A stretch of 7,431 nucleotides of DNA from contig CAJGCZ010000071.1 of NCBI GenBank assembly GCA_904501975.1, positions 1 to 7,431 on the forward strand, in the 5' to 3' direction. The position numbers were made by a program, and so were the translations under genes. Source of the stretch: an uncultured Akkermansia sp. (lineage in GTDB: Bacteria > Verrucomicrobiota > Verrucomicrobiia > Verrucomicrobiales > Akkermansiaceae). This document shows positions 1-4,498 of the stretch, piece after piece (positions within the stretch are counted from its first letter, which is position 1; each line of letters starts with the position of its first letter). The notes beneath the pieces were generated by a model. It worked only from the letters and a program-made list of their open reading frames with translations. It was not told where the DNA came from and did not search any database.

Positions 1-61
1 GAAAACATGAGTAAATATTGAAGCCACGCATTATGCCACCCCTGAACGGGGTTCCAATATA

Positions 62-180
62 TTTTGCATCTTTCCCGGGGTTACGCTGCTGCGCAGCTCC
101 ACCCCGGGCTACCATATATCGCCCCGGCCGGGGCTCTCGAATTCCGTTCGCTGCGCTCACATCAATGCGCCCCACAAATT
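62..180. repeat. Long dispersed extragenic repeat, left copy (inverted partner at 7312-7431)
   Basis: This GC-rich, about 120-bp stretch is nearly identical to the reverse complement of 7312-7431, with a handful of substitutions and one small indel near 125-131. It contains small internal palindromes, for example CCCGGGG...CCCCGGG around 74-107 and CCCCGGCCGGGG at 122-133. The preceding bases 37-53 contain a CCCC-TGAAC-GGGG hairpin that may belong to the same element. I see no coding function. From general knowledge, similar sequences with a pyrimidine-rich GGTTACGCTGC...CCGGGCTACCATAT pattern are scattered between genes in several bacterial groups. Confidence 0.85.
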
Positions 181-210
181 GGTAGTTCTGGGGGGAAATA
201 CCATCGGAGT

Positions 211-228
211 GTTGGACTTTAGTCCAAC
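211..228. repeat. REP-like palindrome 1
   Basis: This is a perfect inverted repeat, GTTGGACTTTAGTCCAAC, forming a stem of 7-8 bp around a TTTA turn. It shares the GGACT...AGTCC centre with the hairpin at 257-276, so the two are probably units of one repetitive extragenic palindrome family. No T-tract follows, so it is not a terminator. Confidence 0.75.
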
Positions 229-256
229 ATTTATTATCAAACCATACCACCAAAAA

Positions 257-276
257 GGTGGGACTGAAGTCCCACC
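257..276. repeat. REP-like palindrome 2
   Basis: This is a perfect palindrome, GGTGGGACTGAAGTCCCACC, forming a stem of 8-9 bp with a TGAA turn. An alternative stem is possible between CCACC at 248-252 and GGTGG at 257-261. It belongs with the palindrome at 211-228, and the two are spaced 28 bp apart. There is no following T-tract. The stretch between them and on to 320 is AT-rich, with no gene I can support. Confidence 0.75.
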
Positions 277-320
277 CTACGATATAGACAAATTGCTATT
301 TATCGAGTTTTTAGAGATAC

Positions 321-369
321 CCAATTCCAAAATCCAAAATCAAAAAACAAACATCCCAAATCGCACATC
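321..369 (+). repeat. Degenerate heptamer repeat array
   Basis: Seven consecutive in-phase heptamers run CCAATTC, CAAAATC, CAAAATC, AAAAAAC, AAACATC, CCAAATC, GCACATC; the consensus is roughly CAA(A/C)(A/T)TC. The same 7-bp pattern recurs at 1226-1323, 3388-3422, 4367-4429 and 7077-7258. It lies just upstream of the map promoter and is non-coding. Confidence 0.75.
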
Positions 370-372
370 TCC

Positions 373-401
373 TTTACAAATTGTGGTAAAGCTGGTAAAC
401 T
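373..401 (+). promoter_or_regulatory. Probable sigma-70 promoter of map
   Basis: TTTACA at 373-378 matches the -35 consensus in 5 of 6 bases. TAAACT at 396-401 matches the -10 consensus in 4 of 6, with an optimal 17-bp spacer. Transcription would start near 408 and give a leader of about 20 nt, which leaves room for the Shine-Dalgarno at 417-423. Inferred from sequence only. Confidence 0.5.
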
Positions 402-428
402 GGTGGGGCACTAAGCAAAGGAGAATAC

Positions 429-1223
429 ATGGCAGAACGCATTCCCGTACGTAATCCCAATGAGCTGGCCAAGATGCGCAAGGCCGGCGAGGTTTCCGCC
501 CGCATTTTGATGGACCTCATGGCCATCATTCGTCCCGGTATTACAACAAAAGAGATAGACGACTACGCGGCCGAGCTCTTCAAACGCGAGAAATGCGGCA
601 ATGCCTTCTTTGGCTACTATGGCTACCCCGGCCAGCTCTGCATCTCCGTGAACGAGGAAATCGTGCACGGCATCGGCGGCCCCCGTGTTATTCAGGATGG
701 CGATATCGTCTCTCTGGATGCCGGCGCCATTGTCGATGGCTGGTATGGCGACAACGCCATGACTGTGCCCGTGGGCAATGTGAATGAGGACGCCCGCCGC
801 CTCCTCGCCGTCACAGAGGAAGCCCTCTTCCGTGCCATTGCCGAGGCCAAGCAGGGTAATTCCCTGGCCGATGTGTGCGGCGCTATCGAAGACTTTGTGA
901 AACCCTACGGCTTCGGCATTGTGCGCGACTACGTAGGCCACGGCGTGGGCCGTAAACTGCATGAGGAGCCGCAGATTCCGAACTACCGAACCAAGTACCC
1001 CATGCCCCGCCTCAAGCGCGGTATGGTGCTGGCTATCGAGCCCATGATTAACCTTGGTACCTACCGCGTGAAGGTGTTGCCCGACGACTGGACCGCCGTG
1101 ACGGCTGATGGCTCTTGGTCCGCCCACTTCGAGCACACCGTGGCCGTGGGCCCCCGCGGCGGCGAAATCCTTACCGAACGCCCCCGCATCGCCCTCCCGG
1201 AGCAACTCGGCATCTCCCTGTAA
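429..1223 (+). CDS. map: Methionine aminopeptidase, type I
   Basis: This cytosolic metalloprotease removes the initiator methionine from nascent proteins whose second residue is small. The 264-residue protein is full length for a type I enzyme and has the pita-bread fold signatures. The family's metal ligands are all visible: D97 (SLDAG), D108 (WYGDNA), H171 (YVGHGVG), E204 (AIEPM) and E235 (HFEHT). The substrate-contacting histidines H80 (EEIVHGI) and H178 (KLHEEP) are also present. The numbering is almost identical to the E. coli enzyme (H79, D97, D108, H171, H178, E204, E235). The start ATG is supported by an AAAGGAGA Shine-Dalgarno at 417-424, five bases upstream, and by a plausible promoter at 373-401. 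In many bacteria map lies next to secY or infA; here it stands alone between repeat regions and ends before a shared terminator at 1324-1361. The reading frame is GC-rich and intact. Confidence 0.98.
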   Translation: MAERIPVRNPNELAKMRKAGEVSARILMDLMAIIRPGITTKEIDDYAAELFKREKCGNAFFGYYGYPGQLCISVNEEIVHGIGGPRVIQDGDIVSLDAGAIVDGWYGDNAMTVPVGNVNEDARRLLAVTEEALFRAIAEAKQGNSLADVCGAIEDFVKPYGFGIVRDYVGHGVGRKLHEEPQIPNYRTKYPMPRLKRGMVLAIEPMINLGTYRVKVLPDDWTAVTADGSWSAHFEHTVAVGPRGGEILTERPRIALPEQLGISL

Positions 1224-1225
1224 GG

Positions 1226-1323
1226 GTATGTTGAATATGGAATGGTGAACGTTGAAAGTGCTTCCCCTGGGTAGGCGCGTGTAACTCCATACTTCTAACT
1301 TTCAACATCAAACTTCCAACATC
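1226..1323. repeat. Composite element A: opposed heptamer arms around a short core
   Basis: Read on the minus strand, 1226-1261 is an array of 7-mers (CACTTTC, AACGTTC, ACCATTC, CATATTC, AACATAC). A core of about 20 bp follows at 1262-1281. On the plus strand, 1282-1323 is a second array (TAACTCC, ATACTTC, TAACTTT, CAACATC, AAACTTC, CAACATC). The arms face outward from the core, and the right arm ends exactly at the A-tract of the terminator at 1324. The junction GCACTTTCAAC (minus strand, 1251-1261) recurs at 4360-4370 in element B, so the two belong to one family. Confidence 0.7.
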
Positions 1324-1361
1324 AAAAAAGCATCTCCCTGTTTCCAAGGAGATGCCTTTTT
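1324..1361. terminator. Bidirectional Rho-independent terminator between map and the minus-strand PEP-CTERM gene
   Basis: The stem GCATCTCC (1330-1337) / GGAGATGC (1348-1355) has a 10-nt loop. It is flanked by six A residues upstream (1324-1329) and five T residues downstream (1357-1361). It can therefore end transcription of map on the plus strand and of the gene at 1396-2103 on the minus strand. The minus-strand version is homologous to the terminator at 3356-3387. Confidence 0.9.
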
Positions 1362-1395
1362 GTGTGAAATACGTTTGTGCTCGTAGCACGCCGCA

Positions 1396-2103
1396 TTAGC
1401 GACGACGACGGCGAGCAGCCAAACCGGCCAAAGCCAACAGGCTCAGCGTTGCTGTGGTCGGCTCGGGGATAATCATGCTAGCTCCGAGGCTCTTTGCCTG
1501 ATCAGCGGTCATTACTTGGTTATATACGCTAGCTGATAATACAGAGCTGTGCAGCTGCAAAGAGTTGGGATCGAAGTTAGAGCCTCTTAAACCTTGATAA
1601 AAGGCGCCACCGATTTGGTTCAATACGTTACCGTTAGCATCAGCAATGGTAAATACACCGGTAGTGCCGTTGTTATAGTCGTAAGTCATTACCAAAGAGG
1701 CAACAGTACCACTACCCCAAGAGAGGGAGTCGAATGCGCCTAAGTCCATGCCGACTTGGAAACCGCTTGTATTGGCGTTGTTCCATGTGGCTTCATTCCA
1801 TGTGCCTCGGATAGCACTATTATCACCGTAGCAGATTGTCATGCCGATACGGCTGCCGGTCGTCAACGTTTCGTCTGTACCAACGTTAATCAACTGCTGG
1901 TTATCTCCGCTGTCGGCAAGCAAGTAATTCTTAACTGTATCGTAATCCAAGGTTACAGCTACAGTAAAGGCATTGCCTGTAATGTAGGAGGATAAATCGA
2001 TGGTATTTGTGGTGGTGGTAGAGAGTGTGAGTACCGGAGTCGGTGTTGTCTCTGCCATTGCTACACCAGCCAGAGCCATGAGAGCGATAAGTGTTTTCTT
2101 CAT
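1396..2103 (-). CDS. Exported PEP-CTERM sorting-domain protein, probable LamG/ConA-like fold
   Basis: The 235-residue protein begins with a signal peptide, MKKTLIALMALAGVAMA, with likely cleavage after A17. It ends in a PEP-CTERM tail: PEP motif at about 213-215, a hydrophobic segment TLSLLALAGLA, and a terminal RRRRR. In this system an exosortase-type enzyme is thought to process the tail in the membrane so that the protein reaches the envelope or surface. The middle (about 20-205) is rich in Thr, Asn and Gly with predicted beta character. A stretch near the end, SVLSASVYNQVMTADQAKSL, resembles the closing part of LamG/concanavalin-like domains; that is inference. There is no clear Shine-Dalgarno before the ATG. 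It is transcribed divergently from 2512-3315, with which it shares leader, signal peptide, tail and terminator but no recognisable middle. The exact function is unknown; surface binding or adhesion is possible. Confidence 0.92.
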   Translation of the reverse strand: MKKTLIALMALAGVAMAETTPTPVLTLSTTTTNTIDLSSYITGNAFTVAVTLDYDTVKNYLLADSGDNQQLINVGTDETLTTGSRIGMTICYGDNSAIRGTWNEATWNNANTSGFQVGMDLGAFDSLSWGSGTVASLVMTYDYNNGTTGVFTIADANGNVLNQIGGAFYQGLRGSNFDPNSLQLHSSVLSASVYNQVMTADQAKSLGASMIIPEPTTATLSLLALAGLAARRRRR

Positions 2104-2218
2104 TGTGTGTATTGATTTTTAACGTTGTTGCTACCTTACTGCTAACGGCTTCCTCGCGCGATGGAATGGTCACGTCAGCGAAGGCGCTCCGTTAGGTTAT
2201 CTCTTTTTGAAAGAGATG
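2104..2218 (-). promoter_or_regulatory. Conserved 5' leader of the minus-strand PEP-CTERM gene
   Basis: Read on the minus strand, this leader contains two blocks identical to the leader of the other PEP-CTERM gene: 19 bp (2196-2214) and 29 bp (2143-2171). They are separated by a 24-bp segment that differs between the two. An 8-bp hairpin, ATCTCTTT-ttg-AAAGAGAT, spans 2199-2217 on the plus strand. In the sense orientation CTAACGG at the start of the variable segment can pair with CCGTTAG at 2142-2148, and AGCG-cctt-CGCT forms a smaller stem. If the AT-rich hexamer at 2225-2230 (TATTTT on the minus strand) is the -10, the transcript starts near 2218 and the leader is about 115 nt. It lacks a Shine-Dalgarno. 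Confidence 0.55.
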
Positions 2219-2472
2219 TCCAGCAAAATATCGAATTTTTAATCACTTTTGCAAAAAAATATGCAAAAAAACGCGCATTATTTTGTAAGAGAAATATGGC
2301 AAAATAGCCGATTTGTTGTTTAATAACAGAACTTAATATATTGTACATGAATATTGTTTGCTAAATTTTGATGTGTTAGGTGTAAGTAAAATCGGTAAGT
2401 TCTTTCAAAAAGAGATAACATTCACTCGCGTCTCTTTTAGCGCGACCATTCCATCGCGCGAGGAAGCCGTTA
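2143..2472. repeat. Imperfect inverted repeat between divergent PEP-CTERM genes
   Basis: The left arm 2143-2214 and right arm 2401-2472 are each 72 bp. Exact identity covers 29 bp (2143-2171 with 2444-2472) and 19 bp (2196-2214 with 2401-2419). The non-matching gap between blocks is exactly 24 bp in both arms. The arms enclose a unique AT-rich segment of about 186 bp. Confidence 0.9.
2215..2400. promoter_or_regulatory. AT-rich divergent promoter region
   Basis: This strongly AT-rich, gene-free segment lies between the two conserved leaders and must hold the start signals for both PEP-CTERM genes. TAAAAT at 2387-2392 (+) is a good -10 candidate and would place the start near 2399, at the edge of the conserved leader. 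AAAATA at 2225-2230 (TATTTT on the minus strand) is the counterpart for the other gene. I could not find convincing -35 hexamers at standard spacing, so the promoter class is uncertain. Several A/T runs (2252-2259, 2265-2271) could bend the DNA. Confidence 0.45.
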
Positions 2473-2511
2473 AGAGAGGGCGCAAGTAACAATACAACTT
2501 AAACGTTTACA
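2399..2511 (+). promoter_or_regulatory. Conserved 5' leader of the plus-strand PEP-CTERM gene
   Basis: This is homologous to the leader at 2104-2218, with exact blocks at 2401-2419 and 2444-2472 and almost the same total length (about 113 nt). Several mutually exclusive pairings are visible: TCTTT-caa-AAAGA at 2401-2413; AAAAGAGA (2408-2415) with TCTCTTTT (2431-2438); TCTCTT (2431-2436) with AAGAGA (2472-2477); and CTCGCG (2425-2430) with CGCGAG (2457-2462). No Shine-Dalgarno precedes the ATG at 2512. A structured regulatory RNA is an inference; a protein-binding operator is the alternative. Confidence 0.55.
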
Positions 2512-3315
2512 ATGAAGAAAACACTTATTACGCTTATGGCCTTGGCCGGTGTGGCATGTGCATACACTGATACTCCTTATCAGGCTGATCATGAGCTTTC
2601 AAGCTCTGTAACTTACGCTGATGATTATCGAGTGTTGTTAGCAGGTTCTGCTCATGCGAATGGTAATGCGGATGGTAGCGCCTCAATCACGACTGATGGT
2701 GATGTTACCATTTATGAAATTAATGGCAGTGGTCTTGATAAAGTGAATTCAGTTACCTACAATTTAGGTGGCGAATTTCATGTTACCGGTGTTGTAAAGC
2801 CTACAACTAATAATAATTGTACCTTTACCTTAAACTTGGGTAATAATGGTTCTTTCGTGGCTCAGACAGGTAATGATCAGTCTCTTACTTTCGGTGCAGG
2901 TTTGACAATCAATGCTGGTTTGGCAGCTGGGCAAAGCTCCCATTCTCTGCTTTCTTCTGACTTTATTAATTTAAACTTCAATACCTCACTTACGTTGAAT
3001 GTGACCACGCCTGAGGGTTACAAGTATGGTGGTATGGTGTTCTATTATGCAGCCTCTGATGCTTACTATGCTGCTTCTGATGTGAGCCGCGCATCAAATG
3101 GTAATTGGTACTATATAAATGCTGGAGCCAAGGAAATTGACCTGTATGAGGATACCGTTTATACGATTGCTCGTATGAATGCAAATATCACGCAGACAGC
3201 TTCCGTGAAGAATCTTTCTCTGGCTATCGGTGATACCTCGATCCCCGAGCCCACCACAGCTACGCTGAGCCTTCTGGCTTTGGCCGGTTTGGCTGCTCGC
3301 CGTCGTCGCCACTAA
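2512..3315 (+). CDS. Exported PEP-CTERM sorting-domain protein, beta-rich, unknown function
   Basis: The 267-residue protein starts with the signal peptide MKKTLITLMALAGVACA, cleaved probably after A17. It ends with a PEP-CTERM tail: IPEP at about 242-245, hydrophobic TLSLLALAGLA, and terminal RRRRH. The DNA of the tail is nearly identical to that of the minus-strand gene, with only a few mostly silent changes. The middle is rich in Asn, Gly, Ser, Thr and Tyr, with alternating short strands that suggest a beta-sandwich or beta-helix. A small internal duplication (YYAASDAYYAASD) lies around residues 184-196. I recognise no catalytic motif. The protein is probably exported and held at or released from the envelope after tail processing. 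The ATG matches the paralogue's start and there is no Shine-Dalgarno. The coding sequence is less GC-rich than map or the downstream hydrolase. Confidence 0.92.
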   Translation: MKKTLITLMALAGVACAYTDTPYQADHELSSSVTYADDYRVLLAGSAHANGNADGSASITTDGDVTIYEINGSGLDKVNSVTYNLGGEFHVTGVVKPTTNNNCTFTLNLGNNGSFVAQTGNDQSLTFGAGLTINAGLAAGQSSHSLLSSDFINLNFNTSLTLNVTTPEGYKYGGMVFYYAASDAYYAASDVSRASNGNWYYINAGAKEIDLYEDTVYTIARMNANITQTASVKNLSLAIGDTSIPEPTTATLSLLALAGLAARRRRH

Positions 3316-3355
3316 TGCGGCTGCGTGCAACGAGCACAAACACATTTACAAAAGC

Positions 3356-3387
3356 GCATCTTCTTGGCAACAGGGAGATGCCTTTTT
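3356..3387 (+). terminator. Rho-independent terminator of the plus-strand PEP-CTERM gene
   Basis: The stem GCATCTTC (3356-3363) / GGGAGATGC (3374-3381 within it) has 8 pairs including one G-U, a 10-nt loop and a TTTTT tract at 3383-3387. It is homologous to the minus-strand reading of the terminator at 1324-1361. The intervening 3' UTR (TGCGGC...CGAGCACAAAC) is homologous too. Confidence 0.88.
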
Positions 3388-3422
3388 GATTTTGGAAGTT
3401 TGATGTTGGACGTAGGAAGTAG
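3388..3422 (-). repeat. Element B, left heptamer arm
   Basis: On the plus strand it reads GATTTTG, GAAGTTT, GATGTTG, GACGTAG, GAAGTAG, five in-phase heptamers that are the reverse complement of the CAA(A/C)(A/T)TC type. It begins at the first base after the terminator T-tract. It is the mirror partner of the arm at 4367-4429, from which it is now separated by the inserted segment. Confidence 0.7.
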
Positions 3423-3425
3423 GAG

Positions 3426-3444
3426 ATTCGGCATACCGCACTTT
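3426..3444. repeat. 19-bp direct repeat, left copy
   Basis: ATTCGGCATACCGCACTTT is identical to 4348-4366. It contains a small CGG-CATA-CCG palindrome. Together the copies bound a 922-bp period that holds the truncated regulator gene and the minisatellite. Confidence 0.9.
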
Positions 3445-3481
3445 AACATAAAGCCCCGATATTTCTATAGCGGATAAGGTA

Positions 3482-4159
3482 TTGGATGTCTTATATCTCA
3501 AATACCTTAAAGCCTCAATCTCGTATGAACGAGACAGACCAGTAGAACGATACCCCTATTTGCGCTCTGCGGTGCGTGAGATTATTTTTAACGCTCTTAT
3601 TCATTGCAATTGGAGCGAAAATATCCCTATTCAAATCAGAGTCGATGAAGATTCATTACGTATTGGCAATAGTTGTATATTGCCTCTGGGGTGGACTAAG
3701 GATACTCTAACTCAATATCACCAATCAAAACCGCACAATCCTCTGTTAGCTAATGCATTTTTTCGTGCCGGATTTGTAGAATCTTGGGGGAGAGGAATTT
3801 ACAAAGTCATGAAAGATTGTAGAGTTCATGGATATCCTGAGCCTCAATTTGATTGCATCGGACATGATATTTGTGTCACCTTCAGGCCGATAGATATGCA
3901 AATTTCATCCATAATAGATACCCCGCCTCCAATAAGCATCAGCGCAGCAAATGTTTCTCTCGAAGAGAAAATTTTGAAAGAGTTGCGAGGAAATCCTTCT
4001 TTGACCATAAGAGAATTGTCAGATGTTCTCTCTGTTAATAGAGGATTGGTGTATCGCAAAATACAAAAATTAACAATGAAGAATATCCTAATTCGAGTGG
4101 GTGGAAGTCGAAAGGGTAATTGGGTGATTAATAATGAAGAAAGCGTGACAAAAGTGTGA
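3482..4159 (+). pseudogene. N-terminally truncated AlbA/RecG-like (COG2865-type) ATP-binding transcriptional regulator
   Basis: The 225-residue frame corresponds to the C-terminal half of proteins annotated as AlbA-domain or RecG-like ATP-binding regulators, usually about 400-500 residues. Recognisable parts are a region like HATPase_c_4: YLRSAVREIIFNALIH (26-41, with E33 and N37), IQIRVDEDSLRIGN (50-63), HNPLLANAFFRAG (85-97) and ESWGRGI (100-106). A winged helix-turn-helix follows at about 158-217. The N-terminal Schlafen/AlbA_2 DNA- or RNA-binding domain is absent. The only usable start is TTG at 3482, without a properly spaced Shine-Dalgarno. Family-like sequence (ISIADKVLDVLYLKYLKA) continues upstream in frame to about 3452, where a stop (3449-3451) and the 19-bp repeat end it. 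The 3' end runs into the 11-bp minisatellite, which supplies the stop. It is AT-rich compared with map and the hydrolase. Most likely a gene remnant; a short expressed regulator is possible. Confidence 0.72.
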
Positions 4160-4346
4160 CAAAAGTGTGACAAAAGCGTGACAAAAGCGTGACGTAAGCG
4201 TGACGTAAGCGTGACGTAAGCGTGACAAAAGCGTGACAAAAGCGTGACAAAAGCGTGACAAAAGCGTGACAAAAGCGTGACAAAAGCGTGACAAAAGTGT
4301 GACAAAAGTGTGACAAAAGTGTGACGAAATCGTGACAAAAGCGTGA
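4143..4346. repeat. 11-bp minisatellite, 18 full copies plus a partial
   Basis: The unit is GCGTGACAAAA. Copies 1-18 fill 4143-4340 without an indel, and a 6-bp partial follows. Variants cluster: GT instead of GC at the unit start in copies 2, 3 and 15-17; GTAA instead of AAAA in copies 5-7; copies 8-14 are identical. Because 11 is not a multiple of 3, all three minus-strand frames stay open through the array, while each plus frame soon meets TGA. The A-tracts recur every 11 bp, close to a helical turn. The first units overlap the last codons of the truncated regulator. The rest of the stretch to the next gene is heptamer repeat and promoter DNA. Confidence 0.95.
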
Positions 4347-4347
4347 T

Positions 4348-4366
4348 ATTCGGCATACCGCACTTT
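4348..4366. repeat. 19-bp direct repeat, right copy
   Basis: This is an exact copy of 3426-3444. It lies immediately after the minisatellite and immediately before the forward heptamer arm, at the place where the core of element B would be expected. Confidence 0.9.
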
Positions 4367-4429
4367 CAACTTCCAAAATCCAACTTCCAAAATCAAACTT
4401 CCAAAATCAAACTTCCAACTTTCAACTTT
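4367..4429 (+). repeat. Element B, right heptamer arm
   Basis: Nine in-phase heptamers alternate CAACTTC and CAAAATC and finish AAACTTC, CAACTTT, CAACTTT, so the early part is also a 14-bp tandem repeat. This is the clearest array of the family and defines the consensus used for the other arrays. Confidence 0.9.
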
Positions 4430-4433
4430 TCTC

Positions 4434-4463
4434 TTGCTAGAGGCGGGAGGAATATGGTAGAGT
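4434..4463 (+). promoter_or_regulatory. Tentative promoter of the glycoside hydrolase gene
   Basis: TTGCTA (4434-4439) and TAGAGT (4458-4463) lie 18 bp apart and each match consensus in 4 of 6 bases, so this is weak. The same stretch contains a strong Shine-Dalgarno-like GGGAGGA (4445-4451) before a tiny ATG-GTA-GAG-TAG frame (4454-4465). A perfect 10-bp palindrome, TCGTATACGA, at 4484-4493 ends five bases before the gene's start and could be an operator. Confidence 0.25.
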
Positions 4464-4498
4464 AGGGAGTATCGAACAGAATATCGTATACGAAAGTT

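Noticed and set aside
179..454. Open frame of 91 codons on the plus strand
   Set aside because: It runs through two REP hairpins, the heptamer array and the map promoter and overlaps the map start. Its composition is that of repeat DNA and there is no ribosome binding site.
411..1205. 264-codon minus-strand frame opposite map
   Set aside because: It is a shadow frame caused by the GC-rich codon use of map; the plus strand encodes an unmistakable enzyme with all catalytic residues.
2215..2511. Sigma-54 promoter for the PEP-CTERM genes, as described in some proteobacterial PEP-CTERM systems
   Set aside because: I found no TGGCAC-N5-TTGC-like element on either strand in this region.
4143..4346. 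CRISPR array
   Set aside because: The units are 11 bp and contiguous, without spacers, and no cas genes are present.
3844..4396. Long minus-strand frames rich in FCHAFVTLLSR repeats
   Set aside because: They result from the 11-bp minisatellite, which keeps all three minus frames open; the other part is antisense to the truncated regulator.
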